Below, piece by piece: positions 8,620 to 17,091 of a DNA stretch of 64,000 nt. Below the pieces are notes generated by a model. That model was not told the DNA's origin and did not search any database. It saw only the letters and a list, made by a program, of their open reading frames with translations. How positions within the stretch are numbered: position 1 is the first letter of the stretch; every line of letters starts with the position of its first letter. A program made the translations under genes and the position numbers. The DNA is taken from assembly GCA_964552235.1 (NCBI GenBank), contig CAZKGO010000012.1, positions 12,704 to 76,703 of the forward strand. Reading direction: 5' to 3'. The DNA is from CAVTHK01 sp964552235 (GTDB lineage Bacteria > Spirochaetota > Spirochaetia > SZUA-6 > CAVTHK01).

Positions 8620-10020
8620 TCAGCCGCCGTGCTTCGTGCGGTAGTCGCGCACCAGACGCCGCAGCTCCGGAACCGGCGCCAGGAACCTGTCGATCACCGC
8701 CTCGATGTCGGAGCTCTGCCTCGCCTCGAAGCGGAACGTGAGCACCGGCTCGGTCACCGAGATGCGCACCAGGCCCCATCCCTGCTCGAAGTCGCAGCGC
8801 ACCCCGTCGAGGCGCGAAACCCGGCAGTCGGCGCCGCGGCCGTGGCTCTCGGCCAGGCGCTCGATCCACAGCCCCCGCTCCTCGGCGGCGCAGGGGATCC
8901 GCAGGTCGGGGGTCGTGTGGTAGCGAGGCAGCGACTCGAGGGCGGCCGCCCCGCCGGCCTTGAGGATCTCGATGAACAGCAGCGCGGCGTACAGCGCGTC
9001 ATCCCAGCCGAAAGAGCCGAAAAAGCAGTGCCCGCTGACCTCGCCTGCAAAGGCGGCCTTCTCGCGCAGGAGCCGCGCGCGGATAAAGGTGTGCCCGGAC
9101 TTTTCCATGAGCGCGACGCCGCCCGCCCGTTCGATCTCGTCGGGCACGAGGCGCGAGCACTTGATGTCGTAGACGATTTTCGCGCCGGGCTCGGCCGCCG
9201 CGAACACGCGCGCAAAGAGCGCGATCACCCTGTCGGGCTCGATGATGCGCCCGCCGCGGTCGACAAAGGCCACGCGGTCGCCGTCGCCGTCAAAGGCGAG
9301 CCCCAGGTCCGCGCGGGTCTTCGCAACCTGCTCGCTCAGCCGGTCGAGGCTGCCGGATGCCGTAGGATTGGGATTGCGGTTGGGGAAGCGTCCGTCGGGC
9401 TCGCAGAACAGCGGCACGACGTCCAGGCCCTGCTCTTCGAGAAAAGCGGGTGCGATGCCGCTGCAACACCCGTTTCCGCAGTCCACGACCACCTTGAACG
9501 GCCGCTGCCGCGCAGGCGCGCCGAGGATCCCGGCAACCATCGAAGCGTCCCTGCCGAGCTCGCGCAGCAGGAACTGCCGGTATCCGTCGAGCACGTTCCT
9601 GGCGGCGACCGTCCCCCCGGCGCGCGGGACCGCGATCCCGGCTCGTACCGCGTCGGCGATGCGGCTCATCTGCTCCTCGGTGATCGGCAGCTCGCCGAAG
9701 AGCATCTTGAAGCCGTTGTACTGCGGCGGATTGTGCGAAGCCGTGACCATGACGGCGTTCGCCGCCGCAAGCGCCCGGCGCGCGTAGTACAGCACGGGAG
9801 TCGGCACCTGCCCGATATCGGTGACCCGGCATCCGGTCTCGACGAGCCCTTCGATGAGCGCCGCCTTGAGCTCATCGGTGCTGACGCGCACGTCGCCCCC
9901 GACGACGACGGCAGCTGCGTCGGTCCGGGAGCCGACCGCGCGACCGAGGGCCCGCGCGAACCCGGCGTTCAACTCGCCGGGATACACCCCGCGTATGTCG
10001 CAGGGCTTGAACACGCTCAT
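8620..10020 (-). CDS. Phosphomannomutase/phosphoglucomutase family protein
   Basis: Interconverts hexose 6- and 1-phosphates through a phosphoserine. Length is 466 aa, normal for bacterial PMM/PGM. It carries the N-terminal FKPCDIRG motif, the active-site loop TASHNP (Ser 95), the metal-binding loop DGDGDR (244-249) and the sugar-binding loop GEVSGH (326-331). The start ATG 10020 overlaps the stop of the sugar kinase gene (ATGA), so it is the last gene of this operon. A 12-bp palindrome (8608-8619) lies between it and the convergent GH42-like gene and may stop transcription. Exact hexose preference cannot be read from sequence. Confidence 0.93.
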   Translation of the reverse strand: MSVFKPCDIRGVYPGELNAGFARALGRAVGSRTDAAAVVVGGDVRVSTDELKAALIEGLVETGCRVTDIGQVPTPVLYYARRALAAANAVMVTASHNPPQYNGFKMLFGELPITEEQMSRIADAVRAGIAVPRAGGTVAARNVLDGYRQFLLRELGRDASMVAGILGAPARQRPFKVVVDCGNGCCSGIAPAFLEEQGLDVVPLFCEPDGRFPNRNPNPTASGSLDRLSEQVAKTRADLGLAFDGDGDRVAFVDRGGRIIEPDRVIALFARVFAAAEPGAKIVYDIKCSRLVPDEIERAGGVALMEKSGHTFIRARLLREKAAFAGEVSGHCFFGSFGWDDALYAALLFIEILKAGGAAALESLPRYHTTPDLRIPCAAEERGLWIERLAESHGRGADCRVSRLDGVRCDFEQGWGLVRISVTEPVLTFRFEARQSSDIEAVIDRFLAPVPELRRLVRDYRTKHGG

Positions 10021-11188
10021 CGCTGCTCCTGAGGCAGGTATCCGCGGGCGCGCATCGCCTCGAGGAAGCGATGATACCGCTCGTCGTAGCGCAGCGCCAG
10101 CTCGGGCTCGGGGCGGATGCAGGTCTGCTCCCGCACCATCCGGCGGGCCGCCTCTGTGAGCGCGCCGTAGTGCGCACGCGAGGCGGCGAGCACGGCCGCT
10201 CCCATGTGCGCCCCGGCATGCAGGGGCTTGACCAGGTCGCGCCCCTGGATGCTGGCCCGGATCCGCATCCACTCGACGCTGCGGGCCGCGCCGCCGGCCA
10301 CGTAGATCCGCCTGCCCGCTCTCGCTCCCAGGCGGCCGAGCATCTCGAAGGCGTACCGCTCGACGTAGCCGACTCCCTCGAGGAACGCCTGGTAGAGGTC
10401 CGTTTCGTCGGCGGGCGTACCCTCGATGAACCCGCCGCCCCTGGCGAAGTCCGGGAATCTCGCCTCGGATCGTTCGAGGGGATAGACGATCAAAGACCGA
10501 GGCTGCCTGCCGGCGATCGCCTTGTCGAGCGAGCGCAGATCCGCGCCGGCGAACCTCTTCTGCAGGCACTCGCCGCCGATGTTGCTCGCCCCGCCGGGCA
10601 TCCAGAATCCTTCCGGGTGACGATGCGAGTAGACCGTCCCTGTCGGGTCCTTCACGATCGAATCGGTGACTCCCTTGATGATCAGCGTGGTGCCGATCGT
10701 CGAGTTCCAGTCGCCGACCCTCGCGGCGCCGGAGGCGATCTGCGACGCGTAGCCGTCGGTGCAGCCTGCGGCCAGCACGGTGGAGGTCGCGAGGCCGGTC
10801 TCCTGCGCGCACCTGCGGCTCACGCTTCCCAGGGGCGTACCCGGGGCGACGATGCGCGGAAGCTTCTCGCTGGGAACGCCCAGGGCGCCCACGAACGCGG
10901 GCCACTCCATACGCTCGAGGTCGTAGCCGGTCTTGAGAGCGTTGGAGTAGTCGCTGGCGTCGAAGCGGCCGCATATCCTGCCGCCGACGTAGTCGCTGGC
11001 GTGGACAAAGAGCCGCGCCCGCCCGAAGCGCTCGGGCTCGTTGTCCTTGATCCAGAGGATCTTGGGCAGCCCGAAGGACGATCCGAAGCGGTAGCCGAGC
11101 CTGCCCCTCATCTCGGCGGAAGCCGCATTGGCCGCCTCGGCCTCGCCGGAGGAGCGCGCGTCGTTGTACATGATCGCCCTGCCGATCG
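10017..11188 (-). CDS. FGGY-family carbohydrate kinase, N-terminus lost in scaffold gap
   Basis: ATP-dependent sugar or polyol kinase; about 390 residues remain. The first visible residues, IGRAIMYNDARSS, match the middle of the N-terminal FGGY domain, so roughly 80-90 residues are missing into the N run. The C-terminal domain has the phosphate-loop region GDWNSTIGTTL and the FGGY signature region YVAGGAARSVEWMRIRAS. Xylulokinase-like by general look, but the substrate is not determinable. Followed without spacing by the phosphohexomutase gene. The gap sits between it and the dehydrogenase, so operon continuity is inferred. Confidence 0.88.
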
Positions 11189-11288
11189 NNNNNNNNNNNN
11201 NNNNNNNNNNNNNNNNNNNNNNNNNNNNNNNNNNNNNNNNNNNNNNNNNNNNNNNNNNNNNNNNNNNNNNNNNNNNNNNNNNNNNNNN
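11189..11288. other. Scaffold gap of 100 N
   Basis: Exactly 100 Ns, the conventional filler for a gap of unknown size. It truncates the sugar kinase on one side and the hydroxyacid dehydrogenase on the other. Whole genes could be missing here. Confidence 0.99.
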
Positions 11289-12211
11289 AGCTTCGAGGCT
11301 CCGCCGATGTGCGGCGTGAGCAGCACGTTCTCCAGCGCCAGCAGCCGGTCGCCGGCCTTGACCGGTTCGCTCTCGAAGCAGTCCAGGGCCGCGCCCGCCA
11401 GGCGGCCTCCGGCCAGCGCGTCGTACAGCGCCCCGTAGTCGACCAGCCCTCCCCGCGCCGTGTTGATGAAGTAGCTGCCCGCTTTCATCAGCGCGAACTG
11501 CGCTGCCCCCATCATGCCCCGGGTCTGTGCGTTCAGCCGGGCGTGCAGCGACACGATGTCGGCGTTCTTCAGCAGGTCCTCCAGGGAAACCAGCTCCAGC
11601 CCCTCGGAGGCGGCGACAAACGGGTCGTGGATCAGGACCCGCGGGCCGAAGCTCTTGAGGGCTTCGAAGACCAGCCGGCCGATCGCACCGAAGCCGATCA
11701 GCCCGACGGTCATCTGCGAAAGGTTCGAGCCGGCCATGTCGTAGCGGTAGAAGTCGCCCCGCCAGACCCCCTGCCTGAGGTGCTGGTGGGCCAGCGGAAT
11801 CCGCTTGATGATCGCCAGCATGAGCCCGACGGTGAACTCGGCCACGGCCGGGCTGTTGTGGCCGGGCGAGTAGAGGACGGGAATGCCCCTGCGGGTCGCC
11901 TCGGCGACGTTGACGTTGGTCGGGCCGGTGCGGGCGCACCCGATCAACCTGAGCTTCGCCGCCGCGTCGAGGATCTTTTTCGAGACGGGGCCGTGGTGCG
12001 TCAGGATGATCTCGGCCTCGCCGGCGCGGGCGGCGATCTCGTCCTCGGACCCCTGGAACTCGCCGATCTCCGCGTTGCTGATGAACGGCTCGACCGGCCA
12101 GGCGGTCTCGACCACCTCGATGTCGAGGCCGCGATCGCGGACGCTGCCGCACAGCGCCTGTCTCCACACCTCTGAGGTGATGAATTGGTTGGCGATGATC
12201 AGGACGCGCAT
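11289..12211 (-). CDS. D-isomer-specific 2-hydroxyacid dehydrogenase (SerA-like), C-terminus lost in gap
   Basis: NAD-dependent dehydrogenase of the D-3-phosphoglycerate/D-lactate family; 307 residues visible. The Rossmann motif LIGFGAIG is at about residues 171-178, the catalytic-Arg region at INTARGGLVD, and the catalytic His in LLTPHIGGAS, only a few residues before the Ns. The normal length of about 330-350 aa means little beyond the C-terminal helix is missing. Start ATG 12211 overlaps the stop of the phosphodiesterase gene as TGATG. With the adjacent sugar kinase it may act in sugar-acid or polyol breakdown rather than in serine synthesis. Confidence 0.9.
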
Positions 12212-12984
12212 CAGGCTCTCCCTGCCGAGGCCGACCTCAGCTCGAGGCCGTCGACCTGGGCGACGGCGGCGGTGAGCCGGTCGAGGTGGTTGGTGCAGAT
12301 GCCGTCGACGCCCGCGCGCAGCAGCCGCAGCATCTCGGCCTTGTCATTCGCAGTCGTGCAGACGCCGATGCCGCGCCGGTGCGCCTTTTCCACGAACTCC
12401 TCGGTCACGGCGGCGGCCGCCGAGGGGTGAATGGTGTCGGCCCGGGCCATCACGGCGTCGAGGAGCGGCTCCACCGGCGCGCCGCAGTAGTTGATGCCCG
12501 TCATGATCGCGGGTTCGATCTCCTTGACTCGCAGCGGCATCGAATGGTCGAACGAGATGACCTGGGCGTCGTCCAGGACCCCGTGCCTGCGCAGGCACTC
12601 GATGACCTTGCCCTCGGGCCTGTAGTCGCCTCTGTAGCGGGCCTTGAGCTCGACGAGCAGGCGCGCCCTGCCCCTGCACAGATCGAGCACGTCGTCCAGA
12701 AGAGGGATGCGCGCGCCGGCGTACTGCGGGGAGAACCAGGACCCGGCGTCGACCCCGCGCAGCTGCTCGAGGCTGCGGGCAAGGATGCTGCCCGCGGCGT
12801 TCGTCGTACGTTCCAGATGCTCGTCGTGCAGGAGCACGAGGGCTCCGTCGCTTAGCATCCAGACGTCGAGCTCGACCATCGTGGCGCCCATCTCGAGCGC
12901 CCTGGCAAAGGATTCGAGGGTGTTCTCCGGGGCAACGGACATGGCGCCCCGGTGGCCGATGATGTCGAAACCGTTCAGGCTCAA
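12211..12984 (-). CDS. Glycerophosphodiester phosphodiesterase (UgpQ/GlpQ-like)
   Basis: Hydrolyses glycerophosphodiesters to glycerol 3-phosphate and an alcohol. Length is 257 aa, the short cytoplasmic class. Catalytic residues are all present: HRG (His 11, Arg 12), PENT (19-22), ELD (Glu 39, Asp 41) and HDE (His 53). No signal peptide. The frame begins with TTG at 12984 behind a GGAG ribosome site. It is the first gene of the operon that continues with the dehydrogenase, kinase and mutase. A second, divergent family member is at 29641-30333. Confidence 0.92.
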   Translation of the reverse strand: MSLNGFDIIGHRGAMSVAPENTLESFARALEMGATMVELDVWMLSDGALVLLHDEHLERTTNAAGSILARSLEQLRGVDAGSWFSPQYAGARIPLLDDVLDLCRGRARLLVELKARYRGDYRPEGKVIECLRRHGVLDDAQVISFDHSMPLRVKEIEPAIMTGINYCGAPVEPLLDAVMARADTIHPSAAAAVTEEFVEKAHRRGIGVCTTANDKAEMLRLLRAGVDGICTNHLDRLTAAVAQVDGLELRSASAGRA

Positions 12985-13228
12985 AGGGAAACTCCGTCTG
13001 CGGTGATTGCGGCGCCCCTGGTCCCCGCAGCGACGATGCGCAGGCCGAACGCTATCGTGGGGGCGGCGCCGTGTCTGCTTGCGAACCGCTGCGGCATCTT
13101 ATTCCCGGCGAATTCGACGGTCAAGGGGCGGAGCGCCGGTCTGCGGCGGCCGCGCCGCGCCGGCTCGCTGAATGCCGGGCGCCTGCCGCCTTGATGGCCG
13201 GCCGGTCGAGGGATACCTTGACCCTCTG

Positions 13229-14017
13229 ATGATGATGAATCGGCTGCCGGTGCTGATCCTGGGGCTGTGCGCGGCGGCCGCGTGCGCCCTTCCCCTGGAA
13301 GCCCTGTTCCCGTCCGATGCCGCGGCGAAGCTGCGCTCCGGCGCCGCGGTGCGGCGCGCCTTTCACGGATCCGAGGGGCTCACCCTCTTTCCGCTGCTGC
13401 CCATGCGCGAGGGCGTGAGCCGGCGCATACGGGAGCTCGAGCCGACCGTCGGCGTCGAGGCTGTCGTCTCCTACCTTCCCGCCGTGGGTCCGCCCGGCGG
13501 CGACCGCAAGACGATCTACAATGCGCTGCACGCGGTAAGCAGCCTCAAGGGCATCGAGTACTTCTCGGTCACCCGGGGCCGCATGCACACGTTCTTCTAT
13601 GACGCTTCATTCGTCGAATCCGCCGATGGCGACCGGAGGCTTCCCGACCCGGTCCGCGAAACCGCTCCCGAGGAGGGCTTCTCGGAGCGGCGCTACGCCT
13701 CGTTCGAGGATGCCTCTTTCGGCCGCTACGTGGTCGAGGTCGACTACGAGACCGCTGAGGGCTCCTTTGTTCTCAGCTTCCGCAACTCCGCCACCATCAG
13801 GAAGCTGCTGATCCCGTTCGTTCAGCCGGGCGATCTGCTGAGCACGATCGTGGTCATTCCCCTCGAGGACCGCATCGCGGTCTACGGCTTTTCCTGCGTG
13901 CGGGCGCTCAACGTCCTGGGGATCGTGGAGCGCAAGGGCGAGGATTCGTTCACGAACAGGCTCGCCGCGCTGATGAAGTGGTTCCAGTCCACCTACGAGG
14001 CGATCTACGGGAGGTAG
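13229..14017 (+). CDS. Secreted protein of unknown function (spirochaete-type DUF6675-like)
   Basis: 262 aa with a signal peptide over about the first 20-25 residues (after MMMNRLPV), so exported. No catalytic motif is recognised. The overall look, with the APEEGFSERRY and FSCVRALNVLG stretches, reminds me of signal-peptide-bearing proteins of spirochaetes filed under DUF6675; this is from memory and unchecked. Three ATGs follow each other from 13229; an upstream in-frame ATG at 13172 would add a non-hydrophobic leader and is less likely. It is followed 33 bp later by the PAP2 phosphatase, in the same direction. Confidence 0.7.
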   Translation: MMMNRLPVLILGLCAAAACALPLEALFPSDAAAKLRSGAAVRRAFHGSEGLTLFPLLPMREGVSRRIRELEPTVGVEAVVSYLPAVGPPGGDRKTIYNALHAVSSLKGIEYFSVTRGRMHTFFYDASFVESADGDRRLPDPVRETAPEEGFSERRYASFEDASFGRYVVEVDYETAEGSFVLSFRNSATIRKLLIPFVQPGDLLSTIVVIPLEDRIAVYGFSCVRALNVLGIVERKGEDSFTNRLAALMKWFQSTYEAIYGR

Positions 14018-14035
14018 CCGCGGGCGCCTCCGTGG

Positions 14036-14044
14036 TGGTACGGT
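14036..14044 (+). promoter_or_regulatory. Extended -10 placing the start point on the PAP2 ATG
   Basis: TGG followed by TACGGT (14039-14044), with the ATG starting 7 bp after the hexamer. Transcription should begin at or next to the A of the ATG, giving a leaderless mRNA. No ribosome site is visible. Confidence 0.45.
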
Positions 14045-14050
14045 GCCGGG

Positions 14051-14833
14051 ATGCGAGCGAACAAGGCTGCGGCCGCCGCGGTCCTCGCTGCGGCGCTGGC
14101 GCTTCTCACCGATCACGGAGCCGGGGCGCAGGGGCTGCGGCTCGACCCGTTGACCGACGGCATCCTCCTGGGCGTCAGCCTTCCCTACGCGGCGCTGAGC
14201 GAGTACCTGGTCGGCACCATCGACCGCGACGTGCTCGGCACGCCGGACCGGGACGATGTGAACTCCTTCGACAGGCTCGTGATGGCCGACTACTCGCGCG
14301 GGCTGGATACGGCCGGCGACGTCCTCATGGCCACGACGATGCTCGCGCCTGCAGCCTGGGGCTTCCGCCTCGGCTCGCGTGAGATGATCACGGCCGCTGT
14401 GATCTACCTCGAGACGCTGGCGTTCGCGCAGGGCGCCAAGAACACCTTCAAGCTGCTCGTCGCCCGGTACCGGCCCTACGTCTACGAGGGCGGCGCCACG
14501 GACGTCGACTCGCGGGAGGATGACGCGAGCTTCCTCTCGGGCCACGCGACGATGGCGTTCGCTGCCGCGACCGCCGGAGTGTACCTGTTTTCGGCGTACT
14601 TCCCGCAGTCGCGCTGGTTCGTGCCGCTGGCTGCGGGCGCCTATGGCCTGGCCACGCTCACCGCCGCCTTTCGCGTTGCCGCCGGGATGCATTTCATGAC
14701 CGACGTCGCCTCAGGCGCGGCCCTCGGCGCGGCCGTCGGGTACGCAGTCCCGCGGCTGCACCGCGGCGGCGAGCGCGCGGGGGTGAGCGTGAACGCGCTC
14801 CCCGGCGGCCTGCTGCTCACTTACCGCTACTAG
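14051..14833 (+). CDS. PAP2-family (phosphatidic acid phosphatase type 2) membrane phosphatase
   Basis: Acid-phosphatase-type PAP2 protein, 260 aa, which removes phosphate from lipid phosphates or undecaprenyl diphosphate at a membrane surface. The three signature blocks are intact: K-x6-RP (Lys 134 to Arg 141), SGH (163-165) and R-x5-H-x3-D (Arg 208, His 214, Asp 218). A signal-like hydrophobic N-terminus precedes them and several further hydrophobic segments follow. The C-terminus ends in LLLTYRY, an aromatic-terminated strand that could suit an outer-membrane location. The start at 14051 has no ribosome site but an extended -10 directly upstream. Confidence 0.88.
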   Translation: MRANKAAAAAVLAAALALLTDHGAGAQGLRLDPLTDGILLGVSLPYAALSEYLVGTIDRDVLGTPDRDDVNSFDRLVMADYSRGLDTAGDVLMATTMLAPAAWGFRLGSREMITAAVIYLETLAFAQGAKNTFKLLVARYRPYVYEGGATDVDSREDDASFLSGHATMAFAAATAGVYLFSAYFPQSRWFVPLAAGAYGLATLTAAFRVAAGMHFMTDVASGAALGAAVGYAVPRLHRGGERAGVSVNALPGGLLLTYRY

Positions 14834-14864
14834 GGCCGGCGTCCGCACCCGCACGCCCCGCGCT

Positions 14865-15760
14865 TCAGGCGCGCTCGGCCAGGAACGCCGCCACCTCGGC
14901 GCGCATGGGGATGCCGGGGCCGCCGCCAGGCGCACGCGGGCGGCCGGGGCAAGGCCCTGGGCGAGGGCGGCGGCGTAGGCGCCGTGGAACACGTCGCCGC
15001 ACCCGGTGGTGTCCACTACCGGCACGCGGAACGCCGGCTGGTGCGCGACGTCGGCCGCGCCGCCTGCGGCGCCCGCGGCGCGGTACCAGGCGCCCTGCTG
15101 CCCGCGCGTGACCACGACCGCGGCGCGGGAGGCCGCCCACAGCCGCTCCACGGCCTGCGCCGGGCTGCGCGCCCCGGTCAGGCGCTCGGCGAGCGACCAC
15201 GGCACGATCAGGTGATCGGTGAGCGCCACCAGCTCTGCGAGCTCCGGCACGGTGTCGCGCTCGAAGTCGGCGACGGTCGGCACACCGGCAGCGCGGGCGG
15301 CCGCGGCCACGCGCAGCATGCGCCGGGGGTGAGTGTGATCGAGGAACAGGACCCGCGCCTGCGAGACGACCTCGTCGGCAGGCACAGCGGGGTCTTCGTC
15401 CACGCCCTCGGTGTTGATCAGGATCGTGCGCGTGTCGCGCGAGAGGTCGACGATGATCGTGGAGTGGCGCGGCCGCGCGCCCGAGCGGCGCACGACCCCG
15501 TCGAGGGCGATCCCTTCAGCGGCCAGGCGCGAGAGCGCCAGCGCCGACAGCCCGTCGTCGCCGAGCACCCCCGCAAAGGCGCAGCGCGCACCCAGGCGCG
15601 CGGCCGCCACGAGGGCCGTCGCCGTCAACCCGCCGACCTGCCGGGCGGTCGCCTTGACGCGCGTTTTGCTCTCCGGCCGGGGGTACTCCTCGACGTACAG
15701 CAGGTCGTCGATCGTGATCGCGCCGACGCCGAGGATGTCCGGGCCGCCCGATGCCTCCAC
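14865..15760 (-). CDS. PfkB/ribokinase-family carbohydrate or nucleoside kinase, frameshifted near the C-terminus
   Basis: ATP-dependent kinase of about 295 aa. The N-terminal glycine motif is VGGLTATALVAAARLGA and the anion-hole/base motif is DTTGCGDVFHGAY, with the catalytic Asp. After RVRLAAA the frame changes: the expected tail GIPMRAEVAAFLAERA is read in another frame ending at 14865. The intervening residues normally present are missing, so a short deletion plus frameshift lies around 14920-14935. Unshifted, the frame runs on to 14711 across the convergent PAP2 gene. Start GTG 15760 lies just after the stop of the phosphoribosyltransferase-like gene, with a GAGGG site. Substrate unknown; a nucleoside or ribose-like sugar fits the neighbours. 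Confidence 0.78.
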
Positions 15761-15765
15761 GACGC

Positions 15766-16932
15766 TCAGCCCTCTTCGGCCACAAGGCTCTTGAGGTAGC
15801 TGATCTTCTTGGCGCACACCTGGGCGAGGCTGCCGGGCCGCCGCGCCGCCTGGATGCGGTCCGGGCTCCAGAGGCGGCTGAACTGGCCGTGCAGCTTGCG
15901 GTACTCGTCGGGCGTGAGCCCTTCCCACTGGGCCGACTTGGCCCGCGCCAGCGCCTCGGCGTCGCCCGGCGCGAGCGACGCGATGTCGGCAAAGTACATG
16001 TCGAGGGGGAAGCGGGCGTTGTACTCGTCCCAGAGGGTCATTCCGCGCTCGCGGGCCGAGGCGAGCTGCTTCTCCCAGAACTCCAGGACGTCGCGGATGT
16101 GGTTGGCCGGCTCGAAGCTTTTCTTGCCGCCGTCGTAGATGGCGCAGCCCTCCAGGCCGATGATCATCCGCTCGAACTGCGAGCCCTCGAACTCCGGCGA
16201 AAGCAGCGCGCCGAGCCTGTAGCTCTTCAGCAGGTCGGTGTCCTTGAGGCAGTTGGCCAGCGGCGTGCCGTCGCCCGCCAGGGCGAAGCGGCCCTCGAGG
16301 TAGACGAGGATCGTGCGGTCGTAGCCGGCGAAACGCCGCTTGAACTCGCGGTGCCACCTGGCCAGCACCCGCTCGGCCTCGGCGCACCCGATCGTGATGA
16401 AGACGAGGTTGCGCAGCGCCAGACCGCTGCGCTCCATGAACGAGGCGAGGTAGTGGATGCCGTTGTCGAGGGACACTCCCGAGGCGACGATGTCGCCGGA
16501 GTAGACCGTGGCGTCGTTGGGCACGAGGAACTTGCGGTAGGTGTCCTCGCTGATCTCGAAGCGTCCCTCCTTGAGGACGCGCTGGCTGGAGATGTAGGAG
16601 CTGGAGTGCCACTTGTAGCCAAAGGCCTTGCGCAGCGCCTCGCGGACGCCGAAGTTGAGGCCGCCGCGCAGGATGTGGTACACGTTCACGGTCCTGGAGC
16701 CGATGGTGCTCAGCTGCTCGAGCATGTTCAGCCCCTTGAGCATGTTGGTGATGCCGTTCTCCAGCAGGTTGGTGAAGTCGCAATTGATGATCTCGGGGTG
16801 GTTCATCAGGTCCCGGGTGTCCCGGGTCGAGACCACGTAGCGGCGCAGGCTCGGATCGGCCAGGGGCGGCTCGATCAGGTAGACGCCTACCGCTTCGTCC
16901 TTGAAACGGCGAACGAGTCTCTCGGCGGCCAT
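15766..16932 (-). CDS. Orphan phosphoribosyltransferase-like protein
   Basis: 388 aa, no named family recognised. Two elements look like a type I phosphoribosyltransferase: HILRGGLNFG (residues 86-95), resembling the pyrophosphate loop, and VYSGDIVASGVSLDNG (143-158), resembling the PRPP-binding loop with acidic residue and small/hydroxyl residues. The C-terminal half (about 200-388), rich in charged and aromatic residues, has no assignment and roughly doubles the usual PRTase length. Start ATG 16932 follows a TGCTAACAC element by a few bases, so the transcript may be nearly leaderless. The kinase starts 6 bp after its stop. A nucleobase-salvage or modification role is inference. Confidence 0.72.
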   Translation of the reverse strand: MAAERLVRRFKDEAVGVYLIEPPLADPSLRRYVVSTRDTRDLMNHPEIINCDFTNLLENGITNMLKGLNMLEQLSTIGSRTVNVYHILRGGLNFGVREALRKAFGYKWHSSSYISSQRVLKEGRFEISEDTYRKFLVPNDATVYSGDIVASGVSLDNGIHYLASFMERSGLALRNLVFITIGCAEAERVLARWHREFKRRFAGYDRTILVYLEGRFALAGDGTPLANCLKDTDLLKSYRLGALLSPEFEGSQFERMIIGLEGCAIYDGGKKSFEPANHIRDVLEFWEKQLASARERGMTLWDEYNARFPLDMYFADIASLAPGDAEALARAKSAQWEGLTPDEYRKLHGQFSRLWSPDRIQAARRPGSLAQVCAKKISYLKSLVAEEG

Positions 16933-17076
16933 GGACACAGTGTTAGCACGAGAACGGCGGGAAGGCCAGCGGCCGCATGGGGGCACCGCGATGCCCGCGC
17001 GGGCGCCGGACCGCGGGGGGGGCGCTGCGCCCTGCCCATCGCCCGGCCGCGGGGCCGTGCGCGGGCGGCCGCGCTG

Positions 17077-17085
17077 TGGTACGAT
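17077..17085 (+). promoter_or_regulatory. Extended -10 placing the start point on the deaminase GTG
   Basis: TGG followed by TACGAT (17080-17085), then six bases and the GTG start at 17092. This is the same arrangement as at the PAP2 gene, implying a leaderless transcript. Confidence 0.45.
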
Positions 17086-17091
17086 CAGCTC

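Noticed and set aside
15751..17091. N-terminal half of a plus-strand frame continuous with the CodA-like protein
   Set aside because: The amidohydrolase homology begins at LDLLIRGAAI (17092). The upstream part is antisense to the PRTase-like gene and has no family similarity.
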